Source: Bordetella parapertussis
GTDB taxonomy: Bacteria > Pseudomonadota > Gammaproteobacteria > Burkholderiales > SG8-41
Length of the DNA: 58,674 nt
Direction of reading: 5' to 3'
Assembly (NCBI GenBank): GCA_945885345.1
Contig: CAMCYP010000021.1
Coordinates: 1-58,674 of the forward strand
Shown here one piece after another: positions 17,873 through 25,926 of this stretch. The notes under the pieces are model-generated. The model was not told the origin of the DNA and did not search any database. It saw only the letters and a list, made by a program, of their open reading frames with translations. Numbering within the stretch: position 1 is the first letter of the stretch; each line of letters starts with the position of its first letter. The translations under genes were made by a program, and so were the position numbers.

Positions 17873-20821
17873 ATGAGCCTTGTGCGCCCAACCAGCTTGC
17901 GGCTTGCTCTTTTGTGCCTGGTTGCGGTCGCAGCAATCCCCGCCTATGTCCTGCTGGGCTACACTGCCCTTGAACTGCGAAACCGCGCCGGAAAGGATGT
18001 CCTGCAGGATGCCGCGCAACTGACCCAGACTGTGGTGCATGAACAGGATCGGGTATTCCGCGATGCCCTCGAGTTTTCGGAAATCCTGTCCCGCATCCCC
18101 GCGATTGCGGATCCGGCGCAGCACCGCCTCTGCGGACAGTTCCTCGCGGAAGCGCACAAGACCATGCCCCGCTACGGGAATTTCGGCGTCGCCACGCCAG
18201 ACGGCAATATTTTTTGCAGTGCAGTGCGACTGTCGGGGCCGGTCAACATTACGGACCGGTCCTATTTCCGGCGTGCGCTTGAATCAAAACACTTCGCCAT
18301 CGGCGAATATCTGATCGGTCGCGTCACCGGCAAACCGTCCATTACTGTCGGTTATCCGCTGTTCGATGCCCGGCAAAAACCACTGGGTGTGGTATTTGTT
18401 GCCATCGACCTGGCCTGGCTCAACGAAGCACTGCGCAACAGCCCCATTCCCGCGGGCTCATCAGTCCGGGTAATCGACGGCAACGGAACCCTCCTCGCCG
18501 CCCACCCCGCCAGCCAGCCACCAGGCTTGAAACTGGCTGCAAACCCCGAACTGGAGCGGGCCATGCTGCGGCTCGGGCAGCGCGAAGCGGAAACGCCCAA
18601 CATATATTCCTGGATAGACGCTGACTATGCCAATTCGGTTAAGCAGATCATCAATTCGGCGCAGCATTCGGCCTTTGTCTGGGCAGAACTGTCACGCGCG
18701 CAGGTCAATGCAGAAATCAGCAACCGCTTCAACACTTACCTGCTGTGGATCGGCTTTGCCACACTGCTGGTGTTCGTGCTTGGATGGACAGGTAGCAACA
18801 CGCTGGTCATCAGTTCCATCAAGGCCGTTGCCGATGCCGCAAAACGTTTCTCCGCCGGTGATCTCTCTGCGCGCGCCGGCCTCAGACGCGCGCCAGCCGA
18901 GATCGCGGGACTGGCGGACACCTTCGACCGGATGGCCGAAGGCGTCGCCACGCGCGAACAGCGGATTACCCAGATCTCTGGGGAACTTGCCCGCACCAAC
19001 CGGATATTGAGGACGCTGAGCGGCAGCAATCGCACCCTGTTGCGCGCCGAAGATGAACAGACACTACTCGGTGACATGTGTCGTGTCGCAGTCGAAGTCG
19101 GCGACTTCCGGGCAGCCTGGGTGGGCTACTGCCAGGACGATGCGCAAAAATCGGTGAAGCCCATGGCATACGCCGGGTTGGATGCGCGGTTTTTTGAATC
19201 GCTGGACGTCAGTTGGGAAAACAACGGGCGCGGCCGCGGGGTAATCGGCCAGGCCATACGGGAAAAGCGCATTGTTACCGCGAACCGCATGCTCCATGAA
19301 GCTGATACGGAACCGTGGTGGGAAATAATGGAGCGGAACGGCATCAAATCCGCAATCGCCCTGCCACTGCTGGCTGGCGCCGATGTCATCGGTGTCATGG
19401 CGATCTATGCCACGGAGGAAGGCGCGTTCGCCGACAAGGATTTAGCCCTGCTGGATGAACTGGCCGCCGACCTGTCATTCGGCATCACTACTATACGCGC
19501 CCGTGCCGAGCATGCCCGGACCGAGGCGACGCTGCACCATCTCGCGCTGCATGACCCGGGCACTGGTCTGCCCAACCAGACCTGCCTGCACCAATGGCTG
19601 GACAAAGCGCTGGGTACGGCACGGAACGCTCACTACCCGGTAGCCCTGATATCGATCAACCTGCCACGCATGCGGGAGATCGGGGATATCCTCGGGCAAT
19701 ACAACGTCAACCAGTGCATCAACCGGATTGCGGCAGCAGTGCGGGATGTCGTCGGCAGCAATGCCCTGGTCGCACGCTCGGGGCGCTTTACGCTGGCGGT
19801 GGCGCGCGAAAAACTGGATGTGATCGGTGCCGTCGCGCTCGCCGAGCGATTGGCTACAGCAGTCCGGCAACCGTTCGAACTCGGTTCCTGCTCGATGGAA
19901 ATCGAATCGCGGCTGGGCATTGCGGTCTTCCCGGGCCATGCAACAGATCCTGAAGGACTTGTCGGCCGTGCATCGCTTGCAGCCCAGCATGCACAAGCGA
20001 CCGGTCGGCCGCATGCCGTGCTCGACTCCAATCCCGAGGAAGCGGCGCTGCAGCGGCTGACAATGCTGGGCGAGCTGCGAAAGGCGATCGACCACGGCGA
20101 ATTGGTTGTTCACTATCAACCCAAGATTGAAGCCGCGTCAGGGCGCATCGTCGGCGCAGAAGCGCTCATCCGCTGGAACCATCCGGCGCGCGGCATGGTG
20201 CCCCCAGGTGAGTTCATCCAGGTCGCCGAGCACACCGGGCTCATCATCCCGATGACCCATGAATTACTCAGAATGGTCGGCAGGCAAATGCACACCTGGC
20301 GGCAGGAACATGGCTTGTCCATTCCGGTCGCCGTCAATCTGTCCGCACACAACCTGCTCGATGCCGACCTGACGCAGCACATCGACGGCCTGATCGGCAC
20401 CTGGGGACTGGAGCGTCGCCTGCTGCAGATCGAAATCACCGAGAGCACGCTGATGCGCGATCCTGTGGAAGCCATGAACGTGCTCACCGGCTTCAGCCGG
20501 TCCGGCATGCACTTGTTCATCGATGACTTCGGCACCGGCTATTCTTCCCTGGCCTACCTCGCATCACTGCCCGTGCATGCTCTGAAAATAGACCGCTCGT
20601 TTGTCGCCAGCATGATGAAGGATGCAGACCATCGCGCCATCGTGCATTCGATCCTTTCCCTTGCGGGGTCGCTTGAGTTGAAGGTCGTCGCCGAAGGCGT
20701 CGAAACAACGGAACAGGCAGACATGCTGCGTTCGCTGTCCTGCGACGAACTGCAAGGGTATTTGTTCAGCCGACCGCTGCCACCGGACCAATTCATCGAC
20801 TGGGCGCTGCGCAACGCCTGA
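17873..20821 (+). CDS. Cache-HAMP-GAF-GGDEF(degenerate)-EAL cyclic-di-GMP phosphodiesterase
   Basis: This is a 982-residue inner-membrane sensor. A first transmembrane helix (about residues 9-29) and a periplasmic Cache domain are followed by a second helix at about 286-305. HAMP (about 308-360) and GAF (about 380-530) come next. The GGDEF domain (about 555-720) reads ARSGRFTLA where GGDEF should be, so it cannot be a cyclase. The EAL domain (from about 740) is complete: EALIRW, NLSAHNLL, EITEST, IDDFGTGYSSLAYL and VAEGVET, which predicts c-di-GMP hydrolysis. The ligand is unknown; Cache domains of this type often bind small organic acids or amino acids. No clear Shine-Dalgarno sequence is seen. 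Confidence 0.92.
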   Translation: MSLVRPTSLRLALLCLVAVAAIPAYVLLGYTALELRNRAGKDVLQDAAQLTQTVVHEQDRVFRDALEFSEILSRIPAIADPAQHRLCGQFLAEAHKTMPRYGNFGVATPDGNIFCSAVRLSGPVNITDRSYFRRALESKHFAIGEYLIGRVTGKPSITVGYPLFDARQKPLGVVFVAIDLAWLNEALRNSPIPAGSSVRVIDGNGTLLAAHPASQPPGLKLAANPELERAMLRLGQREAETPNIYSWIDADYANSVKQIINSAQHSAFVWAELSRAQVNAEISNRFNTYLLWIGFATLLVFVLGWTGSNTLVISSIKAVADAAKRFSAGDLSARAGLRRAPAEIAGLADTFDRMAEGVATREQRITQISGELARTNRILRTLSGSNRTLLRAEDEQTLLGDMCRVAVEVGDFRAAWVGYCQDDAQKSVKPMAYAGLDARFFESLDVSWENNGRGRGVIGQAIREKRIVTANRMLHEADTEPWWEIMERNGIKSAIALPLLAGADVIGVMAIYATEEGAFADKDLALLDELAADLSFGITTIRARAEHARTEATLHHLALHDPGTGLPNQTCLHQWLDKALGTARNAHYPVALISINLPRMREIGDILGQYNVNQCINRIAAAVRDVVGSNALVARSGRFTLAVAREKLDVIGAVALAERLATAVRQPFELGSCSMEIESRLGIAVFPGHATDPEGLVGRASLAAQHAQATGRPHAVLDSNPEEAALQRLTMLGELRKAIDHGELVVHYQPKIEAASGRIVGAEALIRWNHPARGMVPPGEFIQVAEHTGLIIPMTHELLRMVGRQMHTWRQEHGLSIPVAVNLSAHNLLDADLTQHIDGLIGTWGLERRLLQIEITESTLMRDPVEAMNVLTGFSRSGMHLFIDDFGTGYSSLAYLASLPVHALKIDRSFVASMMKDADHRAIVHSILSLAGSLELKVVAEGVETTEQADMLRSLSCDELQGYLFSRPLPPDQFIDWALRNA

Positions 20822-20842
20822 CGGCGAACGCCGGGTGGCTGT

Positions 20843-21033
20843 TCAGGCTGCCCGGATCCGTTCCGGCAAGGACACCAACTTCTGCCGTGTCACGTCGTAC
20901 CGCACCAGTGTCACATGCCCTTCAGCACACACAATATCGGCTTCGACATGCCGCAAGGTGTAAGGGTCTGCACACTGCTGTTCCCCACCCATCCGATCGC
21001 CAGTAAGACCTCGACAGTCGCCGGGTAACCCAG
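20843..21033 (-). pseudogene. Remnant of a hotdog acyl-CoA thioesterase (5' truncated, frameshifted)
   Basis: The minus strand reads LGYPATVEVLLAIGWVGNSS in one frame. After a shift near 20960 it continues in another as HVEADIVCAEGHVTLVRYDV, then TRQKLVSLPERIRAA and a stop. This is the C-terminal half of a YbgC/4-hydroxybenzoyl-CoA-like thioesterase, including the usual strand that ends in LP..IR. The 5' half is missing and the remnant ends close to the CoA transferase stop. Confidence 0.72.
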
Positions 21034-21049
21034 TTTTAAATCACCATTA

Positions 21050-22258
21050 CTAAACAACATTCCGCTTGTGCAGGTCGGCAATATCGCCGTCCTTGTAACC
21101 CAGCTCCCGCAAAATCTCATCCGTATGCTCCCCGCACTCCGGCGTAATGCTGCGGATTTCATTCGGGGTGCGCGACAAACGGAACGGCTGGTTGATCAAA
21201 GCGACATCGCCCACGCCCGGGATAGTGACCGGCACCGCCATCTTGTTGTACTGCACCTGCGGGTCGGCGAATACTTCGTCCATCTTGTAGATCGGGCCGC
21301 CGGCAACACCGCATTCCTCGAAACGCGCGGTCCAGTAGGCCTTGTCTTTTGTCACCATCAGCGCCTGCAGTTCCTTGTTCAGCGCATCGCGGTTCTTGGA
21401 GCGCGCGACGCGATCCTTGTACTCGGGCTTTTCATTGAGACCGTCGGCGCCCAGCGCCTTGCACAACCGCGAAAACATTTCGTTGTCGCCGGCGGCGATG
21501 TTCATATAGCCGTCGCTGGTCTGGAACACGCCGGTCGGAATCGAGGTCGGGTGGTTGTTGCCCGCCTGCTCCGGCACTTCATGGTCAACGGTCCAGCGCG
21601 CCGCCTGGAAGTCGAGCATCGCGATCATCGCGTTGAGCAGTGACACTTCGATCCACTGGCCTTCGCCGGATTCTTCACGTTCGAGCAACGCAGTCATGAT
21701 GCCCAGTGCGCAATACAGGCCTGCGGCAGAATCGGAAATCGCGCTGCCGGCGCGCATCGGGCCGCGGCCCGGTTCACCGGTGATCGCCATCAGCCCGCCC
21801 ATACCCTGCGTGACCTGATCAAAACCCGGGCGCTTGGCATAAGGGCCGCTCTGGCCGAAACCGGAAATGCTGGCGAGAATGATCTTCTTGTTAACTTTTT
21901 TCAGCGACTCGTAATCGATCTTGAGGCGGAATTTGACGTCGGGCCGGTAGTTCTCGGCAACCACGTCAGAGCGTTCGACCAGCTTGTTGAAAATCTTCAG
22001 ACCGTCCGGGTCTTTCAGGTTCAGCGTGAAGCCGCGCTTGTTGCGATGCAGGTTCTGGAAATCGGCACCGGTGCGTTTGCCGCCCCAGCCGTCGGACAGG
22101 TTCAGTCCCGGCGGCGTTTCAATCTTGATCACATCGGCGCCCCAGTCGGCCAACTGGCGCACGGCGGTCGGGCCGGAGCGCACGCGGGTCAGGTCGATCA
22201 CCCGGAATCGGCTAAGCGGGCCAGAGCGGGGACCACGGTTATGTGTTGTTGCAGTCAT
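21050..22258 (-). CDS. Type III (CaiB/BaiF) CoA transferase
   Basis: This 402-residue enzyme, in the form starting MTATTHNRG, transfers CoA between acids. The ATG at 22258 is preferred because the 23 extra residues of the longer frame do not match the family. Key segments are IDLTRVRSGPTAVRQLADWG, ADVIKIETP and a catalytic Asp147 in RPGFDQVTQGMGG, with SGEGQWIEVSLLNAM in the large domain. It is divergent from glcD, so an acid linked to glycolate/glyoxylate metabolism is possible, but substrates in this family cannot be read from sequence. Confidence 0.9.
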   Translation of the reverse strand: MTATTHNRGPRSGPLSRFRVIDLTRVRSGPTAVRQLADWGADVIKIETPPGLNLSDGWGGKRTGADFQNLHRNKRGFTLNLKDPDGLKIFNKLVERSDVVAENYRPDVKFRLKIDYESLKKVNKKIILASISGFGQSGPYAKRPGFDQVTQGMGGLMAITGEPGRGPMRAGSAISDSAAGLYCALGIMTALLEREESGEGQWIEVSLLNAMIAMLDFQAARWTVDHEVPEQAGNNHPTSIPTGVFQTSDGYMNIAAGDNEMFSRLCKALGADGLNEKPEYKDRVARSKNRDALNKELQALMVTKDKAYWTARFEECGVAGGPIYKMDEVFADPQVQYNKMAVPVTIPGVGDVALINQPFRLSRTPNEIRSITPECGEHTDEILRELGYKDGDIADLHKRNVV

Positions 22259-22294
22259 CGTTTTATCTCTCTCTAAACCTGTAAAGAATTCAAT

Positions 22295-22310
22295 AAACAA
22301 ACACTTATTC
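22295..22310. repeat. AT-rich recurrent motif, copy 2 (diverged)
   Basis: AATAAACAAACACTTATT in the divergent gap between the CoA transferase and glcD matches the core AAAATCAAATACTTAT at about 13 of 16 positions. Confidence 0.35.
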
Positions 22311-22403
22311 CCGCTGCTGCGCCGCATCGGACAGCATCAGCCAAGTCACCCCCCGAGTTTCGCACAAAATGCCCGCGCTTTCCCCGCTTCGCCGCCAGCG
22401 TGA

Positions 22404-22409
22404 TATAAG
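22404..22409 (+). promoter_or_regulatory. Candidate -10 element very close to the glcD start
   Basis: TATAAG, preceded by TGA, lies only 9 bases before the glcD ATG. If used, transcription would begin at or next to the start codon, giving a leaderless mRNA. There is no Shine-Dalgarno sequence before the ATG, which fits. Confidence 0.35.
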
Positions 22410-22418
22410 AATCGGGTC

Positions 22419-23909
22419 ATGAACGCCCCTGCTCACATCATGCCCGTTGACTACGAACGCCAGCGCACGGTGTGTGCGGCGCTGCGCGCGTTCATGCCGG
22501 AACAGAGCGTGTTGTTCGAACGCGAAGACGTGACGCCGTACGAATGCGACGGCCTGTCGGCCTATCGCCAGGTACCGATGGTCGTGGCTCTTCCGGAAAA
22601 CGAAGAACAGGTTTGCGCCATCCTCGAAGCCTGCCATGCACTGCAGGTACCGGTAGTGGCGCGCGGCGCCGGCACCGGACTCTCCGGCGGTGCACTGCCG
22701 ATGGGCAACGGCGTGCTGCTGTCGCTGTCGAAGCTGATGAAAATCCTCGCCATCGACCCGGCGGCGCGCACCGCCCGCGTGCAGCCCGGCGTGCGCAACC
22801 TGGCGATCTCCGAAGCTGCCGCGCCACTGGGTCTGTATTACGCACCGGATCCATCAAGCCAGATCGCCTGCTCCATCGGCGGCAACGTCGCCGAAAATTC
22901 CGGCGGCGTGCACTGCCTGAAATACGGCCTGACCGTGCACAACATCCTGAAACTGCGCGTCGCCACCATCGAAGGTGAGATCATCGAATTGGGCGGCGGC
23001 GGACTGGATGCCGCAGGTTACGACCTGCTGGCGCTGATGACCGGCTCCGAAGGCCTGCTCGGCGTGGTCACCGAAATCACCGTCAAGCTGCTGCCGCGCC
23101 CGGAAACCGCGCAAGTGGTGCTGGCCGCTTTTGATGACGTCGGCAACGCCGGCCAGGCCGTAGCCAATGTCATCGCTGCCGGCATCATCCCCGCCGGCAT
23201 GGAAATGATGGACCAGCCGGCAACGCTGGCCGTCGAACCCTTTGTCAACGCCGGCTATCCGACCGATGCCGCCGGCATCCTGCTCGTCGAGTCGGACGGC
23301 ACGCATGAAGAAGTCGCCGACGAAATTCGTCGCATTGAAGACATCATGACCCAAAGCGGCGCGCATCTCGTACGCACTTCGCGCGACGAAGCCGAACGGC
23401 TGAATCTGTGGGCCGGCCGCAAGGCGGCATTCCCGGCTGTGGGCCGGCTGTCGCCCGACTATTACTGCATGGATGGCACCATCCCGAGGAAACGCCTCGC
23501 CGAAGTGCTGCGCGGCATCGCGGCGATGGAAAAAAAATATGATCTGCGCTGTGCCAACGTGTTCCATGCCGGCGACGGTAACCTGCATCCGCTGATTCTT
23601 TACGATGCCAATGACGCCGACCAGTTGAAACGCGCCGAGGACTTCGGCGCTGAAATCCTCAAGCTCTGTATCGATGTCGGCGGCACCATCACCGGCGAGC
23701 ACGGCGTCGGCGTCGAAAAAATCGATTCCATGTGCATGCAGTTCAAAACCGCGGAACTGGAAACCTTCCATGCACTGAAGCAGGCCTTTGATGCGCATGG
23801 GCTGCTCAATCCCGGCAAAGCGGTGCCGACGCTGCACCGCTGCGCCGAGTTCGGCCGCATGCATGTGCATGCCGGCACGGAAAAGTTTCCGGACATCCCC
23901 AGGTTCTGA
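22419..23909 (+). CDS. glcD: Glycolate oxidase FAD-linked subunit GlcD
   Basis: This 496-residue flavoprotein is the catalytic subunit of the membrane-associated GlcDEF complex that oxidises glycolate to glyoxylate. The FAD-binding PCMH domain shows PVVARGAGTGLSGGALP, DPSSQIACSIGGNVAENSGG and LMTGSEGLLGVVTEITVKLL. The C-terminal domain has NVFHAGDGNLHPLILYD and GEHGVGVEKIDSM with the conserved histidines. Length is standard. It heads the glc gene set, with a beta-barrel gene interposed before glcE. Confidence 0.95.
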   Translation: MNAPAHIMPVDYERQRTVCAALRAFMPEQSVLFEREDVTPYECDGLSAYRQVPMVVALPENEEQVCAILEACHALQVPVVARGAGTGLSGGALPMGNGVLLSLSKLMKILAIDPAARTARVQPGVRNLAISEAAAPLGLYYAPDPSSQIACSIGGNVAENSGGVHCLKYGLTVHNILKLRVATIEGEIIELGGGGLDAAGYDLLALMTGSEGLLGVVTEITVKLLPRPETAQVVLAAFDDVGNAGQAVANVIAAGIIPAGMEMMDQPATLAVEPFVNAGYPTDAAGILLVESDGTHEEVADEIRRIEDIMTQSGAHLVRTSRDEAERLNLWAGRKAAFPAVGRLSPDYYCMDGTIPRKRLAEVLRGIAAMEKKYDLRCANVFHAGDGNLHPLILYDANDADQLKRAEDFGAEILKLCIDVGGTITGEHGVGVEKIDSMCMQFKTAELETFHALKQAFDAHGLLNPGKAVPTLHRCAEFGRMHVHAGTEKFPDIPRF

Positions 23910-23921
23910 ACGCCCCAAACC

Positions 23922-24737
23922 GTGACAAAACCAATCCGCCAGTACACCGGGTCTGCCCGCCGCGCATTGCTGATCAGCCGGCTGGTCTGCGCATGCTGTG
24001 CCGGCTTGGCGTCATCGCAGGCAATGGCGATTTCCGATGAAATCCAGGTCTATACCGACGACATCAACAAGCCCGGCGAATTTGGCCTGGAGCTTCACGT
24101 CAACACCACGTCCAAAGGCCGGTCGACGCCGGATTACCCCGGCGACTCACCACCGCAGCACGGCGTCCGCTTTACACCGGAATTTTCGTACGGGCTGAAC
24201 AAGGATTGGGAAGCGGGTCTGTACCTGCCAACCGTGCGCGAAGCGGACGGGACCTTTTCCGCCAGCGGCGTGAAATTGCGATTGAAATGGCTGCCCATCA
24301 AGGACGACGCGGACGGCGGCGGCTGGTATCTGGGCTCCAACCTCGAACTGTCCAGCGTGAATGCGCGTTATTCGGAATCCCGTTACGGCAGCGAACTGCG
24401 GATCATGGCCGGCTATCGCGCCCGGGAATGGCATGTCGCCGTGAATCCGATATTTGCCTGGGACCTGTCGCGCGACCACCGCGGCGGCGGACCGGAATTC
24501 GAACTGGCGACAAAAGCAGTGCATGACGTTGCAGAGGGCGTTGCACTCGGCGTCGAATACTATGCAGGGGTGGGCAAGCTGAACCATCAACTTCCACAAC
24601 CCCTGCAGGAGCACACGCTGTACCTGGTGATGGATTACGACCACAAGCCCTGGGTATTCAATATCGGCATCGGGCGCGGCCTCAATGGCGCGACGGATCG
24701 CTGGACCACCAAAGCCATATTCGACGTTCCGTTCTGA
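23922..24737 (+). CDS. Outer-membrane beta-barrel hypothetical protein within the glc gene set
   Basis: This 271-residue protein (GTG start, 12 bases after glcD) has a signal peptide of about 35 residues ending in SQAMA. A series of amphipathic beta-hairpins follows (EFGLELHVNTTSKG, FSYGLNKDWEAGLYLP, WYLGSNLELSSV, WVFNIGIGRGL), ending in the aromatic AIFDVPF typical of outer-membrane barrels. No specific family is recognised. Its place between glcD and glcE, with short spacing, suggests co-transcription and perhaps a role in uptake, which is inference. Confidence 0.75.
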   Translation: MTKPIRQYTGSARRALLISRLVCACCAGLASSQAMAISDEIQVYTDDINKPGEFGLELHVNTTSKGRSTPDYPGDSPPQHGVRFTPEFSYGLNKDWEAGLYLPTVREADGTFSASGVKLRLKWLPIKDDADGGGWYLGSNLELSSVNARYSESRYGSELRIMAGYRAREWHVAVNPIFAWDLSRDHRGGGPEFELATKAVHDVAEGVALGVEYYAGVGKLNHQLPQPLQEHTLYLVMDYDHKPWVFNIGIGRGLNGATDRWTTKAIFDVPF

Positions 24738-24747
24738 TATTTTCACC

Positions 24748-25806
24748 ATGGATGCTCACGCCAGACAATTGTCCGACACCATCCGCGCCGCAGCCGACGC
24801 CAGGCGTCCGCTGCGCATCCGCGGCGGCGGCAGCAAGGCGTTTTACGGCAACACGACTGCCGGCGATGATCTGGATGTCACGGCTTACCGCGGCATCATC
24901 AATTACGAACCCACGGAACTGGTGATCACCGCGCGCGCCGGCACGCCGCTGGCGGACATCGAAGCGGCGATGCGCGAAAAGGGCCAGATGCTCGGCTTCG
25001 AACCGCCGCATTTCAGCGGCGGTGCCACGATCGGCGGCTGTATTGCGGCAGGACTCTCCGGACCGCGTCGCGCCTATGCCGGGTCGGCGCGCGATTTTGT
25101 GCTCGGCCTGCGCCTCCTCGACGGCCGCGGCACCGACCTCGCCTTTGGCGGCCAGGTGATGAAAAACGTCGCCGGCTATGACGTATCGCGACTGGTTACC
25201 GGTTCACTGGGCACGCTGGGCGTGATCCTTGAAGTATCGCTGAAGGCCTTGCCGCTGCCGCCTGCCGAACTGACGCTGTGTCGCGAACAGTCGCGCGTTG
25301 ATGCCATCGCGGCGATGAATGCCTGGGCCGGCCAGCCACTGCCGGTCACCGGCACCTGCCATGTCGAAAAGCGCCTCTACGTGCGTCTTGCCGGCGCAGC
25401 CTCTGCAGTCAAGGCCGCTGCAAAAAAAATCGGCGGCGAAGAAGTCGACAACGCCGCGCAGTTCTGGCGTGATGTGCGCGACCAGCGCGACATGTTTTTT
25501 GGCGGAGTGCGGCCAATCTGGCGAATCTCGTTGCGTTCGACTGCAGCGGAACTCGACCTGACCGGCCCGCAACTGGTGGAATGGAACGGTGCGTTGCGCT
25601 GGATAAAAACCGACGACGATGCGTCGGCCGTGCGCGAAGCTGCACGCAAGGCCGACGGCCATGCCACGCTGTTCCGCCGCGGCAATCCGCAGATCAGCGC
25701 ATTCCACCCGCTGCCCGAAACGATGATGCAACTCCATCAACGCATCAAACAGGCGATGGATCCGGCGGGCATTTTGAATCCGGGACGGATGTATGCGGAG
25801 TGGTGA
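24748..25806 (+). CDS. glcE: Glycolate oxidase FAD-binding subunit GlcE
   Basis: This 352-residue second flavin-binding subunit of glycolate oxidase starts at MDAHARQLSD, 10 bases after the barrel gene. Motifs are PLRIRGGGSKAFYG (FAD loop), LVITARAGTPLADIEAAM, FSGGATIGGCIAAGLSGPRR and VMKNVAGYDVSRLVTGSLGT, with AMDPAGILNPGRMY at the end. Its stop codon lies inside the first arm of a GGTAACT-type palindrome that separates it from glcF. Confidence 0.95.
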   Translation: MDAHARQLSDTIRAAADARRPLRIRGGGSKAFYGNTTAGDDLDVTAYRGIINYEPTELVITARAGTPLADIEAAMREKGQMLGFEPPHFSGGATIGGCIAAGLSGPRRAYAGSARDFVLGLRLLDGRGTDLAFGGQVMKNVAGYDVSRLVTGSLGTLGVILEVSLKALPLPPAELTLCREQSRVDAIAAMNAWAGQPLPVTGTCHVEKRLYVRLAGAASAVKAAAKKIGGEEVDNAAQFWRDVRDQRDMFFGGVRPIWRISLRSTAAELDLTGPQLVEWNGALRWIKTDDDASAVREAARKADGHATLFRRGNPQISAFHPLPETMMQLHQRIKQAMDPAGILNPGRMYAEW

Positions 25807-25922
25807 CTGGTAACTGGTAACTGGTAACTGGTAAATAGTGACGCAAGGAACCCGCATTAGCGAGACAAACAGAACCTCACGGTTTTCACCAATCACTAAT
25901 TACCAGTCACCAATTACCTAAT
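25802..25922. repeat. GGTAACT-type palindrome between glcE and glcF
   Basis: The left arm has repeated ACTGGTA units (7-base period) and ends in AAATAGTGA. The right arm (about 25886-25922) contains TCACTAATTACCAGTCACCA, an imperfect inverted copy. The left arm includes the glcE stop. It fills the whole glcE-glcF gap and can fold into a long hairpin in the mRNA. Confidence 0.8.
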
Positions 25923-25926
25923 AAAA

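Noticed and set aside
20911..21162. 83-codon minus-strand frame as an independent gene
   Set aside because: It joins part of the CoA transferase antisense frame to one frame of the thioesterase remnant; the two-frame pseudogene explains it better.
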